This document shows positions 44,791 through 54,825 of a stretch of DNA of 64,000 nt, one piece after another. The translations under genes were made by a program, and so were the position numbers. The stretch lies in assembly GCF_024199945.1 (NCBI RefSeq), contig NZ_JANADP010000001.1:2418001-2482000 (forward strand). Reading direction: 5' to 3'. The number at the start of each line of letters is the position of its first letter. The first letter of the stretch is position 1. Below the pieces are notes generated by a model, which saw only the letters and a program-made list of their open reading frames with translations, had not been told where the DNA came from and did not search any database. Source of the DNA: Bradyrhizobium sp. CCGUVB4N (GTDB taxonomy: Bacteria; Pseudomonadota; Alphaproteobacteria; Rhizobiales; Xanthobacteraceae).

Positions 44791-46233
44791 CTAGGTTGCA
44801 GCGACGCGCTCCTTGTTCAGTTCGAGATCCCGCAGGCCGAGCAGGCTCCGTGCCAGTTGCCGATGAAACAGCAGGTAGCTGATCGCGATCGTCAGGACGT
44901 ATGCGGTCGTGCCGAGCAGCCAGGCCGACTTCGGCGTGGCGGCCATCTCCATGACGCGATTTGCGGCAACGAGGCCGAGCAGCGTGGCGACGGTTGCGGG
45001 CGCAAGCGCCTTGACCAGATCGAATACCGGCAGCCTGGTCTCCCAGGAGGTGATCAGCATCGTGGCGACGGACACGATGAGCGTCACCGCAAGATAGATC
45101 TTGATGATCCCGATCAGCCCGAATCTCAGGCCGATGACGAACGCCACGATGGTCGAGATGCTGTTCGCGGTCGAAACCCAGAATTGCAGCTGAGCCTTGC
45201 CCCGCGACAGCAGCATGGCGCCGCTATAGGCGGTGATCGACTGCGCGGCGCCGGCTATCGACATCAGCCCGACCAGCGGAATGATGCCGGTCCATTTGGC
45301 CGGAAAGAACGCGGTGAAAAGATAGTCGGCGCCGAACGTGAGATAGAGCATGCCGGGAAAGACCACGGCCGCCGTCAGCGACAGCACGCCGCAAATGATC
45401 TCGTTGCGCTCCTGCAGCGATCCTTTGGCGGCCTGACGGCTGAGCGTCGCCATGAGCACGCCGCTGCCGGGCCAGGTGATCACCATCAGCGGCAGGATCA
45501 TGATCTGGTAAGCCAGACCGTACAGACCGACGGCGGCCGCGCCCACCGCGCCGCCGATCAGGACGTTGCCAACCGCGCGACCGGCAAAGTTGAGCAGATT
45601 GCTCGCCAGCACCCAACCGCCGAAGGTCAGGATCGAACGCACGCGGCCCCATTGAAAGTTGAGCTGCACATCCTTGCGCGCGATGATGGCGAAGGCCGCG
45701 GCACGAACGATCTGGACCACCACGTAATAGGCAACCAGCGCCCAGACGCCCCAGCCCAGGAAAGCGCCGAGAACGCATGTGAGCACCGAAACGATGACGG
45801 CGACGATCTCGACGCTGGCCACGACCTGGTAGCGCAGGTGCCGTTCCAGCACGGCGCGCGGGCCGAGGGCGGCAATGGAGAGCACCACCGAAATCGACAG
45901 CGTGGCGAGCACGCTTCCCAATCCCTCCATCTCGAGACCTGCGGCGAGAGGCGCGGAGATGATCGCCAGGATCACGGCGCAGAGCAGGCCGATGGCGCAG
46001 ATCAGCGTGATCGCGGCGCCCGCGTCGTCGCGATCGAGCGTTTGCCGCTGCACCATGGCGCTCGACATGCCCAGATCGGTCAACAGCGCGATGAATCCGA
46101 CGAACGGCAGTGAAAAGGTGACGAGGCCGAATTCGGCCGGTGCCGCGAAATACGTCATCATGACGGTCATCGCGAACTGCAGGCCGGATTTGAGAACGTT
46201 CATGCCGGACATCGACAGCAGGTTTTTCAGCAT
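44791..46233 (-). CDS. Wzx-type polysaccharide flippase (1)
   Basis: A 480-residue protein with about 12-14 membrane helices starting MLKNLLSMSGMNVLKSGLQF, including LVTFSLPFVGFIALLTDLG. This is the MOP-superfamily polysaccharide transporter layout. It would move lipid-linked EPS units across the inner membrane. A longer frame from 46269 adds 12 unlikely residues. A second flippase-like gene lies directly upstream in the operon. Confidence 0.88.
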   Translation of the reverse strand: MLKNLLSMSGMNVLKSGLQFAMTVMMTYFAAPAEFGLVTFSLPFVGFIALLTDLGMSSAMVQRQTLDRDDAGAAITLICAIGLLCAVILAIISAPLAAGLEMEGLGSVLATLSISVVLSIAALGPRAVLERHLRYQVVASVEIVAVIVSVLTCVLGAFLGWGVWALVAYYVVVQIVRAAAFAIIARKDVQLNFQWGRVRSILTFGGWVLASNLLNFAGRAVGNVLIGGAVGAAAVGLYGLAYQIMILPLMVITWPGSGVLMATLSRQAAKGSLQERNEIICGVLSLTAAVVFPGMLYLTFGADYLFTAFFPAKWTGIIPLVGLMSIAGAAQSITAYSGAMLLSRGKAQLQFWVSTANSISTIVAFVIGLRFGLIGIIKIYLAVTLIVSVATMLITSWETRLPVFDLVKALAPATVATLLGLVAANRVMEMAATPKSAWLLGTTAYVLTIAISYLLFHRQLARSLLGLRDLELNKERVAAT

Positions 46234-46415
46234 TACGTCGATCTCCGGGCGCCACGGGATGACGCCCACTCAGGTTCCATGCGGCCCAGCCCTGCACCCG
46301 CGCGTTTATCTCGCACATGCACAACTGGCAAGACAAGCAATCGGGCAGCAGGCATTGCCAAGTTGTTGGGCAGGCCATTTTTCATTCTGGCGAGCATCGC
46401 GGCGTCACGCTGTCG

Positions 46416-47828
46416 TTACACATCCGATCGGGATGCGCCGGCGGGCTCGAGGAAGCGCCCTTTCCACGCGAGGAGCGCGACGATGGCGGTTGCGGCCACA
46501 ATCTTCGCAACCAGCCCAAGCGCGGACGCCGAGGGCACCGCCGAAAATGCGCCGATGAGCGTGGCGCCCGCGACGGATGCTGCGACGAGCCCCCATCGCG
46601 GGGTTGCGCCGAACCGCATCATGGGTCCAGCCGCGAGCACGATGACGATCCCGGTTGCGATGATCGCACCGACCAGGACATAGGTCGGCGCTCCCGTGAT
46701 CGCCTGCGTCGGCGCGGCTATTGCGAGGACGAGCAGCAATTGGCAGAGGGCGACGACGACGAGACGCGTGGCGGACTTCGTCAGATGGGGCGTAATCGCG
46801 AGCGTGGATTGCAGATGGCAGTGCATGAAATAGAAGCCGGCCGCGGCCACCGAGGTCTGGAGAAAGCTCGCCAGAATGGGCGCCGGAACGAATAATTGTC
46901 CCGCGTCCGGCAGAAAGCCGATCAGGCCGCCGAGCATCACCAACGTGGCGCATATGATGAAATCGAGCAGATGGGCGACGGCCGCGCGGGAGTCGTCGGC
47001 ACTGCCGCGCTCATATTGATGGACGACTTCGGGATAGTTGACGGTGTGGATGGCCGCGACCAGCACTGCAAACGGCCGCTGCAGCAGATCGATCGCCATC
47101 GAGAAGCCCGCGGTGACCGCGGGAGCGCTTGCGCCCAGCGCTGAAACGACGACGAAGCGTATCGAGACCGGGACCGAAAGGTGGAGCACCGAGGCGCCGG
47201 CGGCAAGCATCCCGTAGCCGGCGAAGCCGCTCCAATCCTCCAGCAGGGTCGGGCGCGTTACCTTCTGAAGTTTGTGAGGATGCAGCAACTGCCCGGCGAT
47301 CAGGCTGGCGATTTGCGCGCCCAGCATGCCGAGCAGCGCCGCCTGCGCCGTGCCGTACAGCCACGCTGCGGCCGTCGCGCCGCCCACCATCAGCGTGGCT
47401 CGCAGAATGAGCAGAAACGCGGCTGCGCCAAGCCGGTGCGAGACGCGGACAACCATGAAGTGGAGATCGGTCGCGCCCTGCGCTACGGCCAGTGCAAGGC
47501 CGACCAGACCTACGCTCGTGGCGATCGGAGTCGCGATCGACACGGCGAGGCCCCCGATCACCAGAAGCGCGAGCGCGCTGGCGAGCGCGGCGCCGAACAG
47601 GGACGTTCTCAGTCGCGCCGCGTCGTCCGGCATGGCGGCGGCCAGAAAGCGCACGCCGGCCAGTTGCAGCCATTCGAACATCAGCACGCTGAGCAGCTGA
47701 CTGGAGGCGAGCGTGAGGGAGAAACTGGCGTAAGCGAGCGGCGAGAGGATGCGGCCGAGCACAAAGATGAGGATGATCGCCGCCGCACTCTGGTAGACGA
47801 CGCCGACAAGCGCGAACAGACGGGTCAT
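46416..47828 (-). CDS. Polysaccharide transporter / flippase-like protein (2)
   Basis: A 470-residue polytopic protein (about 12-14 membrane segments) of the MOP-like polysaccharide-export type: LSPLAYASFSLTLASSQLLS near the start, and FSMAIDLLQRPFAVLVAAIH in the middle. Two flippase-type genes side by side suggest either two lipid-linked substrates or that one has another role. It is separated from the first by 182 bases. Confidence 0.82.
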   Translation of the reverse strand: MTRLFALVGVVYQSAAAIILIFVLGRILSPLAYASFSLTLASSQLLSVLMFEWLQLAGVRFLAAAMPDDAARLRTSLFGAALASALALLVIGGLAVSIATPIATSVGLVGLALAVAQGATDLHFMVVRVSHRLGAAAFLLILRATLMVGGATAAAWLYGTAQAALLGMLGAQIASLIAGQLLHPHKLQKVTRPTLLEDWSGFAGYGMLAAGASVLHLSVPVSIRFVVVSALGASAPAVTAGFSMAIDLLQRPFAVLVAAIHTVNYPEVVHQYERGSADDSRAAVAHLLDFIICATLVMLGGLIGFLPDAGQLFVPAPILASFLQTSVAAAGFYFMHCHLQSTLAITPHLTKSATRLVVVALCQLLLVLAIAAPTQAITGAPTYVLVGAIIATGIVIVLAAGPMMRFGATPRWGLVAASVAGATLIGAFSAVPSASALGLVAKIVAATAIVALLAWKGRFLEPAGASRSDV

Positions 47829-47897
47829 GGGAGGTTCAGGCCGCGGGCTGAGGCGCAGGACGGAATGGGCTCGTTGCGCAAACCGGTCATCCCAGGG

Positions 47898-49097
47898 CTA
47901 TTGCTTGTGCCGGCTCAGGAGCTCGAAGGCGTCGCGATATTCGGCGATGACATCGGTGAATGTCCGATGGTTGTTCTTTTCGTTGAGCTTGTCGACCATC
48001 GCCGCCAGCTCCGCGGGATTCGACATGATGCGCAGAATGCTGTCCGCGAGCGACTTCGGATCGGGCGCGGTCAGCCAGCCGACGGCGCCGCGCTTCACGG
48101 CCTCGGGAATTCCGCCGAATTGCGTTCCGAGGAAAGGCTTTCGTGCGGCTTGCGCGTCAGCAACGACGAGCGGGCCCGGCTCCTCCCAGATCGGCGGAAT
48201 CACGACGACGTCGATCTGACGGTAGAATGTCTCGGGCTCGACGAAGCCGAGAAACTCGATCCTCGCCTTCGGCGCCATGGCCCGGATCTCGTGCTGTATC
48301 TCCGCCTCCGCGACGCCCGCGATGACGAGGCGCACCTTGTCATGGGGAAGATAGGCGAACGCCTTGATGAGATTGTAGATGCCTTTTTCTTCTGTCAGAC
48401 GGCCGATGAATCCGAGGGTCAGGACGGGACCCGCGGAATACTTCGAAGGCGCGGAGACCGGCATCGTCGATGCATGGGGGATGACCTTGCGCAGCTGCGT
48501 ATCGGCGAACAGGCCCGTCTCCAGATGGATGTCGAGGATGCGCTGGCTCACGCCGACGACGCCGCGCAGATATTTGGTTGCGCTTCGGCGATTGATGGTC
48601 AGCAGCCTGCAGCTCATGCAGGTATGCTCGCAGGCCTTCCCCTTCGAGAAGCGCGAGCACCGCGGGCAGGTCAGGTAGTAGTCGTGCAACGTGTGAAGCA
48701 CCGGCACATTGAGCTCGGCCGCCGTCTTCCATACCGCCGTGGTGAGGCCCGAGAGGTTGTTCGAGTGCAGCACGTCGGGCTTGAATGCCTTGATCATGCT
48801 GGCCACAAGTTCAGCGTTTTGACGCCAGTCCTCCGTCGCGTGCCACAATCCGCGCGCAGGCGCGCTGCGCTGTCCGGTGAAGGGCCGGTAGATGTTGTGG
48901 ACCGGCGCCGAATATACGTCGATGCCGTTGCTCGTCTCCATCGCCTGCTCAGGCAGCGAGGCGGCGCGAACGACTTCGACTTCATCGCCACTCTTCAAAA
49001 GGCCTTCGGCAATGCGGCGCACGAATATCTCGGCCCCGCCGACCACCTTCGGTGCGCCCGGTGTCGGGTACAGTGACGATGTGATCAATATCCTCAT
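47898..49097 (-). CDS. Glycosyltransferase family 4 (a)
   Basis: A GT-B enzyme of about 399 residues: MRILITSSLYPTPGAPKVVG, GGAEIFVRRIAEGL, and the donor-binding region FIGRLTEEKGIYNL followed by PIWEEPGPLVVADAQAARKP. The second Glu of the usual EX7E motif is Asp here. An unusual Cys set (TCPRCSRF, then CEHTCMSC) lies near 180 and recurs in the next gene. The ATG at 49097 was preferred to an in-frame TTG six codons upstream. Confidence 0.9.
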   Translation of the reverse strand: MRILITSSLYPTPGAPKVVGGAEIFVRRIAEGLLKSGDEVEVVRAASLPEQAMETSNGIDVYSAPVHNIYRPFTGQRSAPARGLWHATEDWRQNAELVASMIKAFKPDVLHSNNLSGLTTAVWKTAAELNVPVLHTLHDYYLTCPRCSRFSKGKACEHTCMSCRLLTINRRSATKYLRGVVGVSQRILDIHLETGLFADTQLRKVIPHASTMPVSAPSKYSAGPVLTLGFIGRLTEEKGIYNLIKAFAYLPHDKVRLVIAGVAEAEIQHEIRAMAPKARIEFLGFVEPETFYRQIDVVVIPPIWEEPGPLVVADAQAARKPFLGTQFGGIPEAVKRGAVGWLTAPDPKSLADSILRIMSNPAELAAMVDKLNEKNNHRTFTDVIAEYRDAFELLSRHKQ

Positions 49098-49148
49098 GGG
49101 AAGGATCTCATCCAATATACATTTGTGAACGAACCCCGAGAGTTCTTC

Positions 49149-50363
49149 TCATCTTTCTCCATCGGTGTTCGAAGTGCCTTCCAAATAAACGTCGAGATAT
49201 TGTCCGGTGACAGCTTCCGGTGTGAAGCTGGCTGCAAAGTCAGGCCGAGGCGGGAAAGTCTGCTTCCATTTTGCCGCCTCACTGATTGCCTGCTTCATCA
49301 GTTCGGCCAGTTTGTGGTGGTCACTTGGCTCGTACGAGCCGAGTGTCGTCGAGAAATGAGAGATTTCTGGTATTCCGCCGGCGGTTGAGCAAATGGTCGC
49401 GCGTCCGGCATTGATGCTTTCTATCAGTGTCCGCGGCAATGGCTCAGGCCAAACCGAGCTAATTAGGCAAACATCCACGGCGGAGTAAAATTCCGCGGAC
49501 TTCACGAAGCCAAGCCATTTGATCCTCGGATTATCATACCGTCCCTTCAGCTCTCTCACGTAAGCTTCAAGGCCCTTTCCGGCGATTTTGAGTTGCCAGC
49601 CCGAATCGGGGAGCAGAGAGACTGCTTTCAGGACGACATCGATGCCTTTTTCGGGCTCAATCCGGCCGATGAAGCCGAAAGCCAGGTCGGCGTCCGGAGA
49701 CGGCGGGGCAAGTCCCGCGCTGGCGTCCGCGATGTTGTAGATCACCTTGTGAGGTACGCCCGGGAAGAAGCCCGGTTTCAGGTGCCGGTCCAGCACGTAC
49801 TGGCTGTTGGAGACCACCGCATCGACCATGCGCGAGGCATAGAGATAAGGCACGGTCATCGTCTTGCATGCCAGGCAGCGCTCCTTGCACGTGTCGCCCT
49901 TGCTGAACAGCGTCGACCGTTTGCAGATGAGCGAATAGTCGCGCAGCGTATGGACGACACGGATATTGCGACGCTTGGCCTCTGCCCACAGCGACACGGA
50001 GAATCCGGTCAGATTGTTGGTGTGAACGACGTCCGGCTTCTCGGTGTCGAGGATCGCGGCAAAGCGCTTGGCTGCGCGCCTGTTCCAGGTATCCCGCAAG
50101 TGCCATCGCAGCCGGTCGATCCGTGGTGGTTTCCGCGTCTGTCCAAACGGCCAATATGTATTGTCGATCTGCACCCGATAGGTGCGGATGCCGTTGCGAT
50201 CTCCTACCGAGACGTCGCCCGCCTCCTGCAGGCAGACGACGGCGACCTGGTGGCCCTTGCGCATGAAGGCTTCTGCGAGCAGCGATACCGATACCTCTGC
50301 TCCGCCCATGATGTCGGGAGGATAGAGGGTGTTCACGATAAGTATCTTCAACGATCGCCTCAT
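49149..50363 (-). CDS. Glycosyltransferase family 4 (b)
   Basis: A GT-B enzyme of about 404 residues: ILIVNTLYPPDIMGGAEVSV at the N terminus, GFIGRIEPEKGIDVVL in the C-terminal half, and SSVWPEPLPRTLIESINAG with an intact EX7E. It shares with the adjacent gene a Cys motif CKERCLACK (C-x3-C-x2-C) and an equivalent SKGD/SKGK context, so the two are recent paralogues. It is the first gene of the minus-strand EPS operon 44000-50363. Start at 50363 (MRRSLKILIV) fits the family. Confidence 0.92.
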   Translation of the reverse strand: MRRSLKILIVNTLYPPDIMGGAEVSVSLLAEAFMRKGHQVAVVCLQEAGDVSVGDRNGIRTYRVQIDNTYWPFGQTRKPPRIDRLRWHLRDTWNRRAAKRFAAILDTEKPDVVHTNNLTGFSVSLWAEAKRRNIRVVHTLRDYSLICKRSTLFSKGDTCKERCLACKTMTVPYLYASRMVDAVVSNSQYVLDRHLKPGFFPGVPHKVIYNIADASAGLAPPSPDADLAFGFIGRIEPEKGIDVVLKAVSLLPDSGWQLKIAGKGLEAYVRELKGRYDNPRIKWLGFVKSAEFYSAVDVCLISSVWPEPLPRTLIESINAGRATICSTAGGIPEISHFSTTLGSYEPSDHHKLAELMKQAISEAAKWKQTFPPRPDFAASFTPEAVTGQYLDVYLEGTSNTDGER

Positions 50364-50565
50364 GCGTTGATCGTAGACGGGGGGTGCACCTCGCTTGCCA
50401 CGCAATAGCTGGCTCTGCAATCGCATTCGAACCCAAAACGACGTGAACGCGCACGTCGGAATGAGGCCGAAATTGTCACACGATATTCAAGAAGCGGGCC
50501 ATGACATCCCACCCGGATCTTCGCGCGTGGCGAGATCCGGGCAAGAGAGAGTCTCGAGCGTGGCG

Positions 50566-51795
50566 TTACTTGGAGTTGACCACGACGCTGGAGATATTCG
50601 ACGCGTTCGTTGAAGCTGCGTCCAGCGGGGCCATGAGCTTGATGAACTCGGTCGACGGCGATTCAGCGACCGAGATCACGTCGTGGTCGCGCATCCTGAA
50701 CGTGTCAGCCTGGAACCAGCCATCCGGCTTGCTCATGTCGAACTTGTAGACGGCCGGAATGGTCTTGGTCGGGAACTGCGACACGTCGACACCGATCTGC
50801 TGGAGCAGCGGCTTCGGCTCGAAACGATAGACGTAGATCGACTTGGAATCGGCGCGAGAACCATCGAGTCCGCCGGCCTTCGCGAGCGCCTCGGCGAGCG
50901 ACATGTTGTCGTTCTCGAAGGTGAAGCGGCGGTTGTTGGTGCCGCCGATCGAACCCGGCGACGGCGTCGAGCCGAACGCCATGTACACCCTGGGAATGCG
51001 CGTCAGGAAGACGACGTCGCCCGGAGCGAGCAGCACGTCCTGGTCCGGATGGTGCACGACGGAGGACATCGTCTCGTTGTAGGTGCGTCCCTCGCGCTTG
51101 ATCGTGATCGTGCTCTCGTAGGACGGATATTTCGGGCCGCCGGCGCGCGCGATCGCACCCATCAGGCGAATGCCGCCCGGGTCGACCGGGAAGCGTTGCG
51201 GCGAATTGACTTCACCGAGCACGCTGATCTGGTTGCCACGCTGTTCTGCGACGCTCACGACCGCTTGCGGATCGATGGCGCGATCCTTGAGGCGTTCCCG
51301 GATGATGTTCGAGACGGCGCGCGGCGTCAGGCCCGAGACCTTGATCGATCCGGCGTAGGGGATGTTGATGTTGCCGGACTGGTCGACCTGCTGGCGCGGG
51401 ATGTCGACGAAGTTGCCCGGCCTCACGCCGGCTTCGCGCGGAATGAACAGGCCGCCGGCCTGGGCTTCGTACACGGTCACGGTGACGATGTCGCCGACGC
51501 CGATGGTGACGTCGCGGTAATTGCCGCCGGGGAGGCGCGAGAAGATCAGTCCGTTGCTGTCCGTAAACCCGTTGGTCGCCTGCAGCACGGCCGGATTGAC
51601 CGGCATCAGGGCATAGGCGAGCGGCGCGGTCGGCTCGGTGACGAGCGCCGCATGTGTTTGCGTGGACACGGCATCGGGAGCGTCTAACGGAATGAAGCCC
51701 GAACAGCCAGCCAAAGACATGCTGATCGCAGCAACGGCCAGAATCCGGCTAATCCCGAAATTCGAGTGAGCTTGCTCGGTATTAGCCAATGTCAT
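50566..51795 (-). CDS. Wza-type polysaccharide export outer-membrane lipoprotein
   Basis: Outer-membrane export channel for EPS, partner of the Wzc-type kinase at 22700. About 409 residues with a lipobox (SMSLAGC, Cys near residue 31), a polysaccharide-export domain (GVGDIVTVTVYEAQAGGLFI, then PYAGSIKVSGLTPRAV), an SLBB domain (ISVLGEVNSPQRFP) and a second SLBB-like part (RVYMAFGSTPSPGSI). A long upstream region (540 bases) carries its promoter. The ATG at 51795 is close to GAGGGA; an upstream in-frame start at 51825 is possible. Confidence 0.93.
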   Translation of the reverse strand: MTLANTEQAHSNFGISRILAVAAISMSLAGCSGFIPLDAPDAVSTQTHAALVTEPTAPLAYALMPVNPAVLQATNGFTDSNGLIFSRLPGGNYRDVTIGVGDIVTVTVYEAQAGGLFIPREAGVRPGNFVDIPRQQVDQSGNINIPYAGSIKVSGLTPRAVSNIIRERLKDRAIDPQAVVSVAEQRGNQISVLGEVNSPQRFPVDPGGIRLMGAIARAGGPKYPSYESTITIKREGRTYNETMSSVVHHPDQDVLLAPGDVVFLTRIPRVYMAFGSTPSPGSIGGTNNRRFTFENDNMSLAEALAKAGGLDGSRADSKSIYVYRFEPKPLLQQIGVDVSQFPTKTIPAVYKFDMSKPDGWFQADTFRMRDHDVISVAESPSTEFIKLMAPLDAASTNASNISSVVVNSK

Positions 51796-52335
51796 TCCCT
51801 CGTACACACGTAAAATCTGAATCACCGTAGCAACTGTCCAGCTACTGAGTCACTGCTGCGTCTTCGTGATTATGGTAAAGCACTTATGGCTGTGACCTTA
51901 TTGCAACTTGTGAACACGCGTACACGAGCATTTTTCTGATCAAATCTTGTGCGAGATGTGCTCTTTTCTAAGCAACTCGCAAATTAGACATGCCAGTGTC
52001 AGATCGATGTCACGATTGGGTCCTCGGTTCATCCAGCGAGCAGCGCGTGAGCGCGACCGTTGCATCCGACGACATCTCCGCGAGGCGGCGCCGTCGCAAA
52101 CTCCAGCGATAAACTCCAGGTGTCGAATTCGAATCAGAGCGTCCCTGCGTTGTATTTCGCGGGTCACACGGTGGACTTCGCTGTGGCCCGTCAGGATTTG
52201 CATCGATAATTCCGTCACGGGATTCCGCCTCCATTAACCCCTAGATTTGGAAGCTGGCGTCACGCTGGCGTCCGTAAGGTCTTCCTAATCCCGTTCCGGC
52301 TAGGTGTCGGGCAAACAAAAGGGAAGGCGAAGACA
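51796..52335. promoter_or_regulatory. Long regulatory region before the Wza-type gene
   Basis: 540 bases without a convincing gene, AT-rich between 51840 and 51960, between the export-lipoprotein gene (minus) and a tiny plus-strand gene. Promoters for both must lie here. No operator could be identified by eye, and the short open frames inside look non-coding. Confidence 0.4.
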
Positions 52336-52473
52336 ATGTTGCAAACCGGGCTGTTCGCGGCCGGCTTTCTCATCTGTGCGATGGCCGTCATGTTCGCGAT
52401 CGCGTGGTCGTTCTCCGATCAACGCGTCATCGACGCCGATCTGGCGCGGGACGACGCCCGCCGGATGGCCTGA
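52336..52473 (+). CDS. Small membrane protein (45 aa)
   Basis: Reads MLQTGLFAAGFLICAMAVMF, then AIAWSFSDQRVIDADLARDD and a short basic end. One membrane helix at the N terminus, acidic/basic tail after. GGGAAGG at 52321-52327 is a good ribosome site. It lies 11 bases from the convergent end of a glycosyltransferase gene. Role unknown. Confidence 0.5.
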   Translation: MLQTGLFAAGFLICAMAVMFAIAWSFSDQRVIDADLARDDARRMA

Positions 52474-52484
52474 TCGACAGGTCT

Positions 52485-53642
52485 CTACGGTCGCAGATTG
52501 TTCGGGAAATCGGACTGCAGCTTGGCCTCGCCGGCCTCGCTCTCGCCCAATTGCAGCACGTCGGCATAGACCGCGCTCAGGTTGCGATGGGTCTGCTCGA
52601 TGTCGTAGAGGCGGGTGAAACGCTCATATCCGGCCCGGCCGACTGCAGATAGGTCGAGCCTGGTTGCGCGCTTGAATCCTTCAACCAGCTTTTCGGGCGA
52701 GACTTCGTCGCACAGCACGCCTGTGGCGCCGTCTTCGACGATTTCCGGCAGGGCGCCGATGCGGAATGCGATGATTGGCTTGGCCGCCCGCATCGCCTCG
52801 ATGGCGACAAGGCCGAATGCCTCCCAGCGCGACGGAATCGCCACCATGTCCGCCTGATCCAGCTCGGCCTCGATCTGGTTGCGATCCATCCAGCCCAGCA
52901 GCGAGACGTTGGAGGGCAGGTCGCTTCTGCGGAATTTGCTGACGACCGAGGCGCCGATCAGGCGCACATCCAGCGTGTCTCCGAGCACGCGGGCCGCCTC
53001 GATCAGGAGATCATATCCCTTCTGGCGGTCGAGGCGCCCGATGAACAGGACCTTGATCTTCTCCGACCGCCATGATGCTGCGCGCGTATCGGGCGCGGGG
53101 CGCTGCTTGGAAATCCCGTTATGCACGAGGACGAGACGATTTGCCGCGATTCCGACCCGCCTGGCATCGACCTGCTCGCTCTCCGAGATGCAGACGATGC
53201 GATGGGTCAGCTTCGACAGCAGGAGCTCGGTGAACTCCGTGACCGCGCGGCTGAGACGGCCCGTCTCGCGGCCGAAGGCCCATCCGTGCGGGCAATAGAC
53301 GATGCGCGAGCGTCGGTAGGTCAGCCACAGCACCGGCCGCACCACGAGCCCGGCGAACGACGAATGCAGGTGAATGATGTCCGGTCGTTGCTGCCGGACC
53401 GCGCGCATGGTCGCGGACAGCATGGCAAACAGGCCGATCGCGTTGCGACCGTCGCGCGGGAAGGTGGTGACCGCCTCATCCTCGATGTTGACCAGATCGT
53501 CGCGATGATCGGACGGAACGACATAGCTGACGTTGCCGCGTCCGAAGCTCGCGCTCTGATGCGGATGAAGCTCGTTGAGATAGGTTGCGATGCCGCCTCT
53601 CACCGTTTCGGCGACATGCAGAACCTTCAGGCCGCTGGACAA
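52485..53642 (-). CDS. Glycosyltransferase family 4 (c)
   Basis: A GT-B enzyme of about 385 residues: LKVLHVAETVRGGIATYLNE at the start, HLHSSFAGLV, CPHGWAFG, FIGRLDRQKGYDLLIEA and RWEAFGLVAIEAMRAAKP with an intact EX7E. The start is taken as TTG at 53642 because AAGGAAGGA lies 7 bases upstream and the reading begins MSSGLKVLHV; longer readings overlap the next gene and are Arg/Ser-rich noise. Confidence 0.9.
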   Translation of the reverse strand: MSSGLKVLHVAETVRGGIATYLNELHPHQSASFGRGNVSYVVPSDHRDDLVNIEDEAVTTFPRDGRNAIGLFAMLSATMRAVRQQRPDIIHLHSSFAGLVVRPVLWLTYRRSRIVYCPHGWAFGRETGRLSRAVTEFTELLLSKLTHRIVCISESEQVDARRVGIAANRLVLVHNGISKQRPAPDTRAASWRSEKIKVLFIGRLDRQKGYDLLIEAARVLGDTLDVRLIGASVVSKFRRSDLPSNVSLLGWMDRNQIEAELDQADMVAIPSRWEAFGLVAIEAMRAAKPIIAFRIGALPEIVEDGATGVLCDEVSPEKLVEGFKRATRLDLSAVGRAGYERFTRLYDIEQTHRNLSAVYADVLQLGESEAGEAKLQSDFPNNLRP

Positions 53643-53709
53643 CGGTCGATCCTTCCTTGTCTTGCAGAGACCATGTGTACCGTCTCCAAGCAGCAATATT
53701 TGGGCCGCG

Positions 53710-54825
53710 TCATCGCGCCGCTCCGCTGGACGTGGCCTGCGGAGCCGATTTGGCGAGCACGTCGAGCATGGCGGCGGCCGATTTGGTCCACGAATAGGTC
53801 GCGAGCCGCTCCCGCTGCTTCGCTTGTTCCGCCGGCGAAATCCTGCCGAGATCGATCCTTTCGTGCATTCGTGCGGATAGCTCGCCAGGGTTGAGCGCAT
53901 CGAAATAGACGGCGGCGTCGGCACAGGTCTCGCGAACGGCTTCCGCGGAACTCGCAATCACCGGGCAGGCGAAGTACATCGCCTCCAGGGGCGGAATGCC
54001 GAAGCCCTCGTAGAGACTCGGAAACACGAAAGCAGCAGCCCGGGCGAACAGTGCGGCGACTTGCTCGTCCTTGAGGCGGCCGGCGATGACGATTCCGGCC
54101 TTCTGCTCGGTCACGCCGCCGCCAAAGACCTTGCTGTTGTCGCCTCCGACCACGACCAGCGGAACATCGGTGCGGCCGAGCCGCTCGGCCGCACGAATGG
54201 CGGTGTCGACATTCTTGTTCTTCGTCATCGAGCCAACAAACAGGAAGAATCGGTAGGGTTCGAGACGCAGGCTCTCGATGATCGAGAAGTCGGGCTCGAC
54301 CGAGGCGAAATGCTCCGCACTGTTTGGAACGATCGGGATCGATCCGGGATCCAGCGAGAGCACGTCGGCAAGTTCGTTGCGTGAAAACGTCGAAACCGTT
54401 GCAATGGTTGCTGTGCGCGCCAGCAAATGTCCGAGCGACCGATGCAGAGCGAGGTATTTCCAGCTGAAGAAGTCCGGCCGCTTGAAGACTTGCGCATCGT
54501 GAATCACGACGAGATGGTCGCGGTGGAGCACCGGCCCGGAATTGGCGAGGCTGACGAGGCGCGTGCCGGCGGCCGCGCGCGCCAGATCGACCTGGTCCCA
54601 CGCGTGCCCGCGCAAGGTTCCGACTTGTTTCACCTTGATGCGGTCGAGGCCGGCGAGCGTCTGGGCATCCGGCGGCACCAGAATCTGCCACTCCGCATCC
54701 AGGAGTTGCTGTGCAGCCTTGCCGCTCGTGAGCAGGCGGTCCATCGCTTTGACGATCTCGGCGGCATAGCGTTGCACGCCTGTCAGCGATTGTGTCAGGA
54801 ACCTGCCGTTGATGGAGAGTTTCAA
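53710..54825 (-). CDS. Glycosyltransferase family 4 (d)
   Basis: A GT-B enzyme of 371 residues: INGRFLTQSLTGVQRYAAEI, TVSTFSRNEL, VGSMTKNKNVDTAIRAAERL, and PSLYEGFGIPPLEAMYFACP with an intact EX7E. The N-terminal half resembles mannosyltransferase-like GT4 proteins. It lies 67 bases upstream of the TTG-started GT4 gene on the same strand and likely shares its transcript. Confidence 0.92.
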   Translation of the reverse strand: MKLSINGRFLTQSLTGVQRYAAEIVKAMDRLLTSGKAAQQLLDAEWQILVPPDAQTLAGLDRIKVKQVGTLRGHAWDQVDLARAAAGTRLVSLANSGPVLHRDHLVVIHDAQVFKRPDFFSWKYLALHRSLGHLLARTATIATVSTFSRNELADVLSLDPGSIPIVPNSAEHFASVEPDFSIIESLRLEPYRFFLFVGSMTKNKNVDTAIRAAERLGRTDVPLVVVGGDNSKVFGGGVTEQKAGIVIAGRLKDEQVAALFARAAAFVFPSLYEGFGIPPLEAMYFACPVIASSAEAVRETCADAAVYFDALNPGELSARMHERIDLGRISPAEQAKQRERLATYSWTKSAAAMLDVLAKSAPQATSSGAAR

